Origin: Diphasiastrum complanatum
Lineage: Eukaryota > Streptophyta > Lycopodiopsida > Lycopodiales > Lycopodiaceae
Assembly: GCA_029204225.1 (NCBI GenBank)
Contig: CM055092.1
Span: forward strand, 42,413,760 to 42,473,759
Direction of reading: 5' to 3'
DNA: 60,000 bases
Positions 32,724-43,835 of this stretch are shown in pieces. The notes under the pieces are model-generated. The model did not search any database. It saw only the letters and a list, made by a program, of their open reading frames with translations, and was not told where the DNA came from. Both the position numbers and the translations under genes were made by a program. Position 1 is the stretch's first letter. The number at the start of each line of letters is the position of its first letter.

Positions 32724-34352
32724 CCCAAACTCAAAGTCTATCAATGGGATGTACACAATGATGAAATTTTGAACACCATTGACAAAGACATAGTTCGTGA
32801 AAAAACACCAAAACATTCATGCATGCCTACTATTACCAATCCGCAAATATTCCACATGCTAACAAACAAATCAAGGGTTGACGTACGATTGACTAATAAG
32901 CAATTCCAAATGCATGAAACCTGAAACATCCAATCAAACCTTTGATTCAAAATCAGAAAGATCCTAGTCAGGCTTCATCATCTACAAGTAAATCTGTAGA
33001 GGATATTCCTAAGATTCTACACGAGGTAGTTGATGATCCACTGTATGATGTTCCCCAGCATTCTAAGGATTACACCACTAATGATGTCATCATCAATATG
33101 GTTAAGCCAAAATGGGAGCCTCAACCGCCATCCACTTCTTTTGAAGGACCTGCAAAGACCATATCTCTTAATCTGAAGGATGATGATGAAGACATCGACC
33201 GTATTGTACGTGTAGGAGCCCACCCGAATCCAACCCAATTACGGGACTTGGAACAGTTATTGCACAAATAAAGAGATGTGTTTGCATGGAATTATAAAGA
33301 GATAAAAGAGAGTTCCTTTTGACATTGCCGTCCATACAATCCCATTGCAGGATGGTGCCATACATGTCCGAGCAAAACCTTATCGCACCAATCCTACATA
33401 TCACGAGAAGATACAAGAAGATATTCAGAAGCTTCTCAATGCTGGGTTCATTTATGAAATCAAGCATACCATTTGGGTATCACCAATTGTGACGGTTCCA
33501 AAGAAGAATGGTAAACTCCGTATCTGCGTGGATTTAAAAAAACTTAATGATCAAACAAAGAAGGATCATTTTCCCTTACTTCTGACTACACAAATCCTCG
33601 AAGATATGGCAAGAGTTGAAGCTTTTAGCTTCCTCGATGGTTTTAGTGGCTATTTCTTAGTCGAAGTTGCTCTTGAAGATCGTTTCAAAATGGCTTTTGT
33701 TACAGAGTTTGGTACCTTTGCATATAATGCTATGCCATTCGGTCTGTGCAATGCCCCATCCACATTTCAAAGGGTGATGCAATGAGCTTTCAAGGATCTG
33801 TTGCACAAGAATCTAGAGATTGATCTTGATGACCTTGGTGTGCATTTCTCTCAAGATAAGCATCTCAATGCCCTTGAACAAGTGTTCATTCGTTGTCGAA
33901 GGTTCGGGATTTCATTGAATCCCGGCAAGTGCCAGATCTGGGTTACCCATGGTGTGGTACTGGGCCATATTATTTCTCGAAATGGTATCGCCACTGATTC
34001 TGAAAAGATCAGAGTCATTCTTGAAATGCCCCTACTCGGCACAGTGAAAGAAATTTACATCTTTCTAGGTCACACAGGTTATTATCGAATTTTTATAATA
34101 CACTACGCCGATAAAGCGCGGTTAGTATATCAAATCGTTACCGACCCAAGGTGGACTGAAGACAGGAATAAAGCCTTTGAAGATCTTAAACACGCTTTAG
34201 TTAACGCACCCATTCTTCACGTGCCCGATTATACTAAAGAATTCCATGTGCATAAGGACGCTAGTAAGTATGCTATTGGTGTTGTTTTAACGCAACCCGG
34301 AGAATATGGAAAGGATTTTCCGATCCGTTTTTTGAGCCGTCAGCTTGGTTAA
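32724..34352 (+). pseudogene. gypsy reverse transcriptase and RNase H (first part), element C
   Basis: Linker (to 33270), a stop and a frame change lead into RT from 33345: WVSPIVTVPKKNGKLRICVD, SFLDGFSGYFLVEV and YNAMPFGLCNAPSTFQ. A stop at 33783 follows. The active-site box at 33823-33834 reads DLDD instead of Y/FxDD, so the first residue is lost. Connection (VTHGVVLGHIISRNG) and RNase H (FHVHKDASKYAIGV, with Lys beside the usual catalytic Asp) follow to a stop at 34350. The enzyme would be impaired and is interrupted. Confidence 0.88.
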
Positions 34353-35963
34353 CTATTCCACAACAGATTGAGGAGCACTAGCAATGGTCTATGTTGTTCA
34401 ACAGTTTTGACATTATTTGCTAGGCCAATTTTTTGTTTTCTATACCGACCATCATGCTCTTCTTTACCTATTGAATAAACCTTGCAAAACTGGACGAATT
34501 GTATGATGGTTGTTGATTCTTTTAGAATTCAACGTTTGAATTGTTATTCGAAAGGGATCACAACATTTTTTGGTTGATCATCTTTCACCATTACCTAATG
34601 CTGAAGCATCTAACGAGCCAATAAATGATGAGTTGCTAGATGCGTGTCTATTTTATATAGATGCGACTCCGTTATGGGCAGATGATATCACTAGATATCT
34701 AGCCACTGGGGAGATCGATCCTCAGTTGACCACACTGCAAAAAATCAAATTTATTATGAAATCTTTACAATATCATCTTATTGCGGGACAACTATATAAG
34801 TTAGGTGTTGATGGTATTACACGTCGTTGTGCCCATGAGTCTGAAGTTCCGACAGATTATTGCCTTGACACACGAGGGTATTGGGGGTGGACATTTCTCC
34901 TCTGATGCTACTGCTCGGGCAATTCTTCTGGCTGGATTTTGGTGGCCAAATCTTTTCAAAGACACTTACGCTTATGTAAAAGTTTGTGACGTTTGCCAAC
35001 GCGCAAAACCAAAAAAGCTGATCACAATCTTCTTACTCCAATACTTGAAAGCGAAGCCTTTCACAAATGGGGTATCGATTTTGTTGGACCTATTAGTCCC
35101 GCATCACGTGGCATGCAATCACGATATATCTTGATTGCCACCGATTATGCAACAAAGTGGATAGAGTCTAGAGCAACACGCAAAGCCGACGCAAAGTCTG
35201 TAACACGCTTCCTCTATGAAAACATCATCACTAGATTTGGTTGTCCAATAGAGCTTGTTAGTGATCGAGGTTCTCACTTCCTTAATAAAGTAGTCAACAG
35301 TGTACTGACTCATTACTTTGTTATCCACCGAGAAAGTACCTCGTACTATCCTAGATGCAATGGACTAGCTGAGTCTACAAATAGAACAATTTGTAGAATC
35401 TTAACCAAGATAGTAGAAACTAGTCGATCAGACTGGGAAACAAAGTTATTCTCTGCTATTGGGGCCTATCGTACAATGCCAAAGCAAGCCACGGGTTGGA
35501 AAACACCTTTTGAGCTGGTATATGGCCAAGAGACTGTTATGCCAATGGAATTTTTGATTCCATCCTTACGTGTCACTTTAGCTTTTGCCAAAGACTTGTG
35601 TGACAATAATGCTTATCAACACCAAGTTCAGAATCAACTTTTCACATTGACAAAACTGTGTGAAACACGTCTTATATCCTACCATGCACAGTTAGTCCAC
35701 AAACGACGATAGAAGGCCTGACATGATTGTCATGTCCGGACTAAGGATATTCACGATGGTGATAAAGTTTTACTTTACACATCTTCCAAAGTCCATCCAG
35801 GCAAATTAAAATTTCATAGCCAAGGTCCTCATGTTGTCCAGCAGATTTTTACAAATGGTGCCATGCAATTAGAGACGCTAGAAGGCATACCCCTTGACAC
35901 ATTAGTCAATGGTAGCCATCTACGGCGATACTATGAAGACACCTTTATCATAGATCCTGTTTG
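34353..35963 (+). pseudogene. gypsy RNase H (end) and integrase, element C
   Basis: RNase H continues with several stops (34378-34550) and FYTDHHALLYLLNKPC. Integrase zinc arm: THEGIGGGHFSS and CDVCQRAK, after a frame change near 34850. The core is open for 239 codons from 34993: WGIDFVGPISPASRG, LVSDRGSHFLNK and NGLAESTNR keep all three DDE residues. A stop at 35710 and a shifted C-terminal domain (DGDKVLLYTSSKV) lead to the final stop at 35961-35963. The integrase core is the best-kept part of this element. Confidence 0.88.
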
Positions 35964-36400
35964 AGGTGCATTTCAAGATCTCTTCTCATTTTCTTCTATT
36001 TTTCTTTTCTTTTCTCGTGTCTAATGATTAGACTTATTTTTTTCCATGTATATTCCTACCTAAATTTTTACAATACCCTCTATTTGATACTCTTCGAAAA
36101 TACAAAAAAATATGTGAACACTTCAATTTTTAAGCACGGGCTTGAAAGATATTTTTCGATCCTTTGTAACTTTTTCGATACCTTTTGTTTTTGTTGTTCC
36201 TTGGAATACTTTAAAAATTTCGATACTCGACTCTAATTTTTAAGATTTTTTCGAGTCTGTATCGACTCGAGAAAACTGTGCTTTTTTGAGTTCTCTCACA
36301 ATTTTCCAGTTTTTTCGAGTCTATATCGATTCCAAAAAACTGCGATTTTTTCATGTGGCTGAAATTTTTTCGATACTTGTCAATTTTTTGAGTCTTTGAC
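35964..36400 (+). other. 3' region of gypsy C with T-rich repeats
   Basis: T-rich tail. Two diverged units (about 36250-36290 and 36317-36357) share TTTTTTCGAGTCTRTATCGA followed by AAAACTG and a T run, about 67 bases apart. Other pieces TTTTTCGATAC recur at 36155, 36173 and 36369. No LTR start is visible before the TRIM that follows. Confidence 0.5.
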
Positions 36401-36543
36401 AATGGTGGGGTTGCTCTACCACTGAGCTATCTGTCCGTTTGTGTTCCTAGAGTGTTGTGCAAGGGCTATAGCCTTGACACTTTCTAACACTCCCCCCATA
36501 GCCCTTTTTAGCTATTGCCCGCCTAGACAACACCCACAACCAT

Positions 36544-36556
36544 GGCTCTGATACCA
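36544..36556 (-). promoter_or_regulatory. primer binding site of the TRIM
   Basis: TGGTATCAGAGCC on the minus strand follows the LTR end CACA without a gap and matches the initiator tRNA-Met site of plant LTR elements. Confidence 0.85.
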
Positions 36557-36612
36557 TGTGAAAAGTTTTTACACTTGGTGTGTGTGGTCGGGCTAGAACC
36601 TAGGACCTCCCC

Positions 36613-36661
36613 CATTCTGGTGGGGTGCTCTACCACTGAGCTACCCATCCATTTGTGTTCC
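36613..36661 (-). promoter_or_regulatory. tRNA-like pol III A-box segment inside the TRIM LTR
   Basis: The minus strand reads GGGTAGCTCAGTGGTAGAGC, a near-perfect tRNA D-arm with an A box, then CCCCA..TGGGG able to pair as an anticodon-type stem. The B-like GGTTCTAGCCC lies at about 36591-36601, with two mismatches to the consensus. The D-arm part is repeated in the truncated LTR (36410-36429). Confidence 0.65.
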
Positions 36662-36714
36662 TAGAGTGTTGTGCAAGGGCTATAGCCTTGACACTTTCTA
36701 GCACAACCCTCACC

Positions 36715-36965
36715 CAAACATCCCTTAATTTCCAATCGCCTACATTCCCAGATCCTACCATCATAGTCCCAAAGTTTGATTCCCAGATCTAAGACTTATT
36801 CTCACATTCCCCATTTCTAATTCCCAATCCCCATCTTGTGAGTCCCTAGTTGAATCCCACATTCGCATTCCTAGATCTCACTCCCCAATCCCACAATTCC
36901 AAATCACATTTCCAATCCGAGAGCTTAAATCTTGGATTCACAAATTGAAGAAGTCTTGTTGCCTT
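36715..36965 (+). repeat. short irregular repeat in the gag leader of gypsy D
   Basis: Words of the type ATTCCCAATC, ATTCCCAGATC and TCCCACATTC recur about a dozen times without a strict period, directly before the gag start at 37009. The position matches the minisatellite of family 1, but the sequence is different. Confidence 0.6.
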
Positions 36966-37008
36966 CCCAAACAGGATACGTTCCCAAGCTACAAATTTAG
37001 ATGTTTGG

Positions 37009-37800
37009 ATGCAACTAAGATCAGGTCAGAAGACTAGATCTAGGATCTCGAGAGAGGAAGAAAGTTCAATTGGAGATAAGGAACCATCAACTAGCCATCC
37101 CCAACTCCAGAATCTCCAAGAGCAGTTCTACATGGCTTCCAATAATCCAAACCAACCTCAAGAGAATCTAGTACAACCCGAGGCACCAGGAGCCCAAAGG
37201 ATTTCCAACCCATTAGCCTATGTTGTACCATTACCAAGAGCCATTCCACATAATCGACGAGCTCCTAGACTCGATCTGCCACGATACGATGGTACTACTA
37301 ACCCAACAAACTATCTTCAGATTTATGAGGAAGCATGCGAAGTCTACGGAGAGACAACTCCAAAACTTCGACTCTTTAGTATGACCCTCACTGATGCCGC
37401 TCGCGAGTGGTATTTCACCCTTGAGCGTCACGAAAGAAACGAGAGGGAATCACTCAAGGACTCATTTGTTAAGAGATTCAAATCATCTAGATTCCTTGAA
37501 AGCCCATTCTTGCTGCTTAGTAAGATCAAGATGAGAAAGGATGAGAGGGTACTTGATTACATTGAACAACTCAAACATCTTAAGACTGAATGCCCTGCTC
37601 ACTTAGCACCTGATCAAGCCGTGCTCATATTGTTCATGGCTGGCCTCCCGAAATCTATCAGGTGTGAACTTAGACTGCCATAATCCTATGCCACCTTATG
37701 TGATGCTATGGATGATGTCATCCGCGAAGAAGACAAAGGCTTCGATGAAGAATACGAACCCCAATGTTCGCAAGCCATTATTATAATCCACTAGACCAGG
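37009..37800 (+). pseudogene. gypsy gag, element D (family 3)
   Basis: ATG at 37009 opens 224 codons: a basic start MQLRSGQKTRSRISREEE, a Gln/Pro-rich stretch, then the capsid segment (APRLDLPRYDGTTNPTNYLQ, AREWYFTLERHERNE, VLDYIEQLKHLKTECPAHLA). The stop at 37681 falls just before a continuation (LCDAMDDVIREEDKGF) matching the REEDEG segment of other gypsy gags. No zinc knuckle follows; the region to 38160 is decayed. Gag would form the particle. The first ATG is favoured because the text before it is leader-like. Confidence 0.85.
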
Positions 37801-38159
37801 AGAGTATCCCAACCTGCAAAAAGAAAAAGATCGTTACATCAACGTGAAAAAGTGGATACAAGAGGAACAAGCTAAGGCCCCTATTGGTGATCTCAATCGG
37901 CCGATAGAACCTATGGATTCGCCTGTACACTCTGACCAAGCTGTGAATGCTCCTACCTCACCCATAAACTAGGAAGGACTTATCAAACCTGAGTTCGATG
38001 AAGAACCCTTTGCCTCTCTAGAATCAGAAGGGAGTGGGACATAAGCCTTAACTGCTTTATTGTCCAGTCATCTCACCCTACCCTTAGGTGATGTTTTGAA
38101 GAATTCCAAATCCCTACGCCAAGTCTTAACCACTTGGTTAGGAGATTAAATACACCTAC

Positions 38160-38990
38160 AGGACCCTCCATGGATGAAGAGAGTGATGATGACCAGTTTG
38201 TAATGGCCATAGGTGTCACTTGAAAAAACAAGAAAAGTAATCATGGTTACCCTACCTGTTCAACACAAGAACCTCCCTTCGGTAGCTGCTGTTATTGATG
38301 GTGGTTCAGGTGTAAACATCATGTCTTCAGACATATATCGAGAGTGGGGGGCTGAGTGTCTTAAAGCCCACAAGTTTTTCGATACAACTTGCTGATCAGA
38401 GTTGAATCAAACCTATGAGAATTGTGGAGAATATACATGTGAAGGTCGCTGAACTTCATTTTGTCATTAACTTCACTATCTTAGATCTTCCGAAAACACC
38501 CTCATCTTACTGACTTATGTTAGGAAGATCTTGGCTAAAATTAGCCAAAGTACGCCACAATTGGGGTACAAATCGAATCACATTGGGATCGAGCTGTGAG
38601 AGTCGATCCAAATACTTGGACCATTAAACTTGCAAGCCCGTTGGAAGAATCAACTTCATCTACCACCAATCATATGATTGACCAAGACCAAAGGAGGCAC
38701 CATAAGTTATTGGGAATACATCAAGATTCTGATACTGATATCATCAATTGGATTGATGCACTAGCTATAGTTGATTGTATGAGCTCCGTAAAAGGATCTA
38801 TCTCCCTACTCCGAGAAGCCAATAGAGAGCCGAGACCCACAAACTCAAGACCTGTCACCCTTGGTGATGAAATCAAAATCGGGATAAATATGGTCGATCT
38901 ATCATGGCTCCCACTGGAACCAACCCGAGAACCTTGTGAGAAGAGCTCATCCCATGGTGCTCAGTATTCACTCTAGATGATAATTTCCTA
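38160..38990 (+). pseudogene. gypsy protease and linker, element D
   Basis: The protease keeps LPSVAAVIDGGSGVNIMSSD; the active-site triplet (38297 onward) is Asp-Gly-Gly rather than Asp-Ser-Gly. Stops at 38392 and beyond break the domain. From 38596 a linker of 126 codons is open, containing DTDIINWIDALAIVDC, comparable in position to the linkers of C and E. Inactive. Confidence 0.8.
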
Positions 38991-38994
38991 TAGC

Positions 38995-39070
38995 AAAGGG
39001 ATATACATAAAGGTGACTTAGCTCTAATGTATCAGAGCAAGGTCATGAAAGACAAAACTCTTAGAAAATC
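38995..39070 (+). pseudogene. displaced integrase C-terminal fragment in element D
   Basis: It reads RDIHKGDLALMYQSKVMKDK, the C-terminal integrase phrase seen in element B (KKDLQKGDLVLMYKTKE). Here it lies before RT instead of after the integrase core. The element's own integrase tail is at about 39815-40000 (FQIGDKVLLYQAKVF). It points to recombination between copies. Confidence 0.75.
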
Positions 39071-39084
39071 TAGCGGGAGATGAG

Positions 39085-40070
39085 GCCTACTTGTTCTTAG
39101 ATGGCTTTAATGGCTATAACATGATCCAAATTGCTGAAGAAGATTAACATAAAACTGCCTTTGCCACAAAATGGGCAACCTTCTGTTGGAAAGTCATGCC
39201 TTTTGCTCTCTGTAATGCTCCTAGCATATTCTAGCGTGTTATGCAAGCTTTCTTTTCTCAGCAGATGGGAGATACCCTAGAGGTTTACTTGGAGGATTTA
39301 GGATCATATTGTCTACGCTTGGAATTTTTTTTAACCAATGGCAACGCTTCGGAATCTCTTTGAATCTTGAAAAATGTCAGATTTGGTACACATTTCCGTA
39401 ACAGCCAATTCACTTTTTGAAATTCTTTGTGGTACATCGCAAAAGTTCTTTGTACTATCCACGATGCAATGGCCAGGCAGAATCCACCAGTAAAATCTTA
39501 TGTGGTGTTCTAACCAAGACCATCGATTCTAGCCATTCCGATTGGGAATCAAAACTCCATGCCGCTTTGTGGGCATATCATACTACCCCGAAGAGGACTA
39601 CGGGTTTAACACCTTTCCAGCTTGTATATGGCTAGGAAGCAGTTATGCCTATAGAATTCCACATCCCTACGAGTTGCATATAATCTAGAGCTAGATAATC
39701 GATAGATTCCAGCTAATAGATTATTCCATCTAGAACAACTTTGTGAAACACAACGGATCACAACATCCATGCTCAACAAGTCCACAAACGTCGACAGAAG
39801 GCATGACATGATTGGTCATTAAAACTCAAAGAGTTCCAGATCGGAGACAAGGTCCTCCTATACCAAGCAAAAGTCTTTAAGGGCAAACTAAAATCTTCTG
39901 GACAAGGACCTTATGTCATTCAAAAGATATTTGCCTCTGGATATGTACAACTCCAAACCTTACAAGGTGATACTTTAGACATTGTGGTCAATGGAAGTAG
40001 ACTCAGAAAGTATATGCCACCTCAATATGCTTGCTTTAAAGATAGGATTGGTTGCCAACTTATGGGTTGA
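39085..40070 (+). pseudogene. gypsy RT fragment joined to integrase, element D
   Basis: RT is short: LFLDGFNGYNMIQIAEED, a stop, then KVMPFALCNAPSIF and the active-site box YLED at 39286-39297, where the first Asp is Glu. It breaks at about 39400 and passes directly to the last third of the integrase core (FFVVHRKSSLYYPRCNGQAE, keeping the Glu). RNase H and the first two catalytic Asp residues are missing. The C-terminal domain follows with stops at 39635 and 39680, ending near 40070 at the border with copia F. Confidence 0.82.
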
Positions 40071-40074
40071 TAGG

Positions 40075-41000
40075 TTGTCACAAAAGATGCTTGGGCTCTT
40101 TGAAAAATCCAGTAAGGAAAGGTCCTTGATCATCCTCTTGATCCATACCATCTCCTTTGTGCAATATGTGTAAGTGCTTTGTACTCGGCCTCACTAGATG
40201 ACAATGAGATGGTGGCTTGTTTCTTTGACATCCATGATATAGCTCCATCACCTATCCATTTGATCTCCAACAAACTCCGAATCTGAAAATCCAAACAAGT
40301 TAGGTGATGATCCCTCATACAATATGCCAAAATCTTGAGTTCCCATGATATACCTCAAAACTCGTTTTCCTAGATTCCAATGCTCCTCACTAGGATCTTG
40401 CATAAATTGACTCAATCTACCAGCACAATAGCTTAAATCTGGTCTTGTGATGGTTAGATAGATAAGTGACCCAACTAGCTTTCTATAGAGAGTAATGTCC
40501 TTGAAGGATCTTTCATTACCTCTTATACTTAGCTTTACATGAGATTCCATTTTCACAAGATTTTGCATCTACCATATGAAATCTTCCTAGAATAGAATTA
40601 GCATACTTCTCTTGACAAATGAAAGTAGTTTGAGAAGATCTAATCACTTCTATTTCTAAAATGTAATGTAAATGACCAAGATCATGCACTTCATTTTCTT
40701 CTTAAGAGCACTCTTGATATCCTCCACATCTTGATTGTTTCCACCACTCAAGATGATATCATCCACATAGATTTTCAAGATGGTAACATCATTTCCAACA
40801 AACATATAGTAAAGTGAATGATCAGACTCTTGTTGATGGATCCATCTTGGTTTCTCTTCACCTTGAAAATCCACTTGCATCCAATAGCTTCCTTGTCCTT
40901 AGGTAACTCCACCAATCTCCATGTTCCATTCTTCATAAGAGCTTGATACTCAAGATCCATTGCTTGGATCCCCTCCTCTTTGTCTCTTGCTTCATATACA
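40075..41000 (-). pseudogene. copia F reverse transcriptase and RNase H
   Basis: Minus-strand RT begins with DLEYQALMKNGTWRLVELPK and CKWIFKVKRNQDGSINK. A deletion and frameshift near 40830 remove the middle of the domain, including the AFLNG and LKQAPR boxes. The active-site IYVDDIIL near 40765 is intact. A further break near 40660 is followed by RNase H lead sequence (SLIYLTITRPDLSYCAGRLS, FSDSEFVGDQMDR) and ISLSSSEAEYKALTHIAQ. It ends by truncation near 40075. Confidence 0.85.
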
Positions 41001-41269
41001 CATGTAGATTAATCAAAAGAGGTTAGGAAATAAAAGTGTGTACCTCCAGCAACTTTCTTACCTTTTCTCATCATATGTGAGCCTTGAAGGCATTTGCTTT
41101 CCCTTGATGTTCTCCTTGGCTTTTTACTTGATGAAGGTCCTTCATCATCACCATCTGAAGTAGGATTCTTTACATCAACATCAAGAATGTTAGATCCATC
41201 TACATCACCATCAATAATACATGAAGATACTTTGGAATGTTCATCTCATCAAAAATGACATCTCTACCA

Positions 41270-41985
41270 ACAATCACTTTGTTAGTAGTAGGATGTAAAC
41301 CTTGTAGGCTTTACTCACCTCACTATATCCAACAAATATACCTTTCCTTGAAAATGGATCCTCCTTGGTCCTATCATCAAGAGTTATATTGACATAGCAT
41401 GTGCATCCAAAAGTTTTAAGAAAGTTGACACTCGGCCTCCTCTTGAATAGCATCTCAAAAGGTGTCCCTCCATCCAAAATAGCACTCGGCCACCTATTGC
41501 GCAAGAAATTAGCACACAACAAAGCTTGGTCCCAAAATGGCTTATCAAGGTTAGCACTTAATCTCATGGCTCTGGCACTTTCACATAAAGTCCTATTCTT
41601 CCACTTAGCCACTCCATTTTGTTGTGGGGTCCTTGGTGTTGTATACTCCCTCATGATCCCATGCTCATCACAAAAAGCCTTAAACTTGGTAGATATGTAC
41701 TCTCCACCATTGTCACTCCTTAAGCACTTGATCTTTGTGGTAGATTGGTTATCCCTTGCATTCTTGAACTTAACAAAGACATCATACACTTCATCTTTGC
41801 TCTTTAGTAGATAGATCCAACAAAATCTACTAAAATCATCAATGAAAGTTACATACATCTTAGCTCCACTATTGCTAATTGTAGTAATTCCATGAATATA
41901 TGAATGTACAACTTAAAAAGGCTTTGTAGATCTAGATGTAGATCTAGTATAAGGTAGTCTATGTGACTTTGACAAAGCACAAGAC
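41270..41985 (-). pseudogene. copia F integrase with two catalytic residues replaced
   Basis: The core reads YVTFIDDFSRFCWIYLLKSK and CLRSDNGGEYISTKF on the minus strand, so the second Asp is present. The position of the first catalytic Asp reads VVHSYIHG (Tyr). The Glu position reads QNGVAKWKNRTL (Lys). The reading from 41858 to 41274 is otherwise open for 194 codons. Integrase could not catalyse strand transfer. An in-frame stop near 41920 separates it from the zinc arm. Confidence 0.85.
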
Positions 41986-42534
41986 TAACAAACATGATTG
42001 ATGCTACTTAAGGAACTTGGAAGACCAATCACAACTTGCTTTCTAGCCATTACCTCCAATGACTTGAAGTTGAGGTGCCCCATCCTTTTATGCCAAACTT
42101 CAATAGGTATTTGCTCTCTTGCAATGCATCCAACTTGGTTAGCAATGAAACAAGTATCTAGTTTGAACAGTTTCCCTTGTCGTTTATCTTTTGCAATTAA
42201 GATATCCTTCCTTTTGATCATGCAAGCATCTCCATGAAACTCCACTTTGAGACTTTACTTAGCAATTGACTCACACTAAGTAAGTTCTTGGAATGAGCAA
42301 AACATTCTCCAAATGAACATTCCTATTTGTAGAGAGAGAAATAGGAATTGTGCTCATCCCTTTGAAGATCACCCTCTTGTCATCTCCATATGCCAACAAA
42401 GAAGTCAAGTACTCTTTGTGAAGAGTCATGTGTGAACTTGCTCCACTATCAATCCACCATGGATCTAGATCTCCATCATTAGCAAGCATACATGAAGACA
42501 TCACAAAAGCATCATCGTTTTGGAGTCCGGACAA
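41985..42534 (-). pseudogene. copia F protease and pre-integrase segment
   Basis: The protease motif WWIDSGASSHM is canonical (Asp codon at 42448-42450) in an 87-codon open frame ending at 42271. A frame change leads to the pre-integrase zinc arm (VWHKRMGHLNFKSLEVMARK) up to HVC at 41985. The frame is cut at 42534 by the DNA transposon. Confidence 0.87.
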
Positions 42535-43835
42535 TTTGCAAGTAAGTAGTTTGCGAGTTTTTTATTTTATTTGGTGCACTGACGTTAAAATTATCCTTCA
42601 TATACCATAGTCAAAAAATATGGGTAAAGCGGTGCATTGCAGTGCAGACTTGGTCCTCCTTGGTCATATTGGTCATGTGGTCTTTATGTGTCATTGCCTA
42701 TATATGTTATGGTATTTATGTGTCATTGCCATTGGAAATATGTTCGATATCTCTAAATGTATGCATGATTGGCTAGATCCTGTTGCTCTTGTTGACCTTG
42801 CTCATCATGGCACAATTCAAAAATGATGAGGATACAAGTGAAAAATTAAACGAAGAAAAGCTGATGCTACAATGGACTGCATTTTGAGTAAAGTTACAAG
42901 CTAACAAATATGGAAGAGTGAATAATCAATTGACCCATCGATAATGCTCTCAACGTCGGATGGAGTGTACAAAAAAATAACACATTGTAGGATAACTATT
43001 TGTTGATGGAGAGAGAAAATACTTTCAGAAGAAATATATTCTTTAAAATATTGTCCCTAGTGTAAATAGTCACATATTTAATCATTGCTTGATATGGAAA
43101 GTTATGTGTAATAAAGGTGTGCATCTTATTCTCTAATCAATAGTCGTGGTAAAACAACATTGATTACTTTTTGTAATTGGGATTAGATTGCTCTCAATGA
43201 TTAAAAATTGGCCACATGTTATAATTAAAAATATTACATGTTGATTTTCAAGATTGATATTAAAACATATCTTTATAATAGGTAATTAGTATTCATTCTC
43301 AAAATGTTCTAGTTCAATATAGCACTGCACTTCCAATACTACTCCTACATGTAGTTTGTTGAAAGAGTGGAATCCAAGTTTCATAAGGAAATGAATTAAG
43401 CTCAATGAAAGGGATAAACTAACAATGTTATAATAGATGCAACCAAACAAAAAATAATCCAGACCTAGGCATTCATAAAAAAAAACTTAGATTGGACTAT
43501 TATTTTATTGGACTAGAACAAAGTGAGAATTTTTAATTTTTTTTAATTATAAGATACAAAATTTTACGACTACGTTTGATTATCATTATTCTTTACTCTA
43601 AATTTATATCTCACGAACGAGTATTTGACCTAAGATAATAGAGTACGTGGAAAAACAACTTGTGAAGAAGACTAGACCTACATCCACTAGCCAGGAACCA
43701 TCTTCAAGAGCAACGATGAACAATATGGGTGGTCCTACAGTGCAGCTGAGTACTGAAGTGCACAAAAGAGATCTTAATGATAGCTAGTGGGGTTTTTGAT
43801 GCACAAAAGTGAGAAGCCAAATCAGATGTCAAGGC

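Larger units (their letters stand above)
36402..36703 (-). mobile_element. TRIM-like miniature LTR retrotransposon with a tRNA-like LTR
   Basis: Read on the minus strand: a 147-bp 5' LTR (36557-36703) from TGCTAGAAAGTGTC to TTTTCACA; the primer site TGGTATCAGAGCC (36544-36556); a 67-bp interior with no ORF; a purine tract CTATGGGGGGAG; and a 3' LTR starting TGTTAGAAAGTGTC at 36489, truncated near 36402. The two LTRs differ at about 6 of 88 shared positions. The LTR carries a tRNA-like segment with an A box TAGCTCAGTGG in both copies and a B-like GGTTCTAGCCC in the full one. The size and lack of coding fit TRIM elements, which move with other elements' proteins. Confidence 0.8.

Noticed and set aside
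36401-36703. A functional tRNA gene pair on the minus strand
   Set aside because: The tRNA-like part lies inside direct repeats bounded by a primer site and a purine tract; the anticodon loop and T-arm are not canonical.
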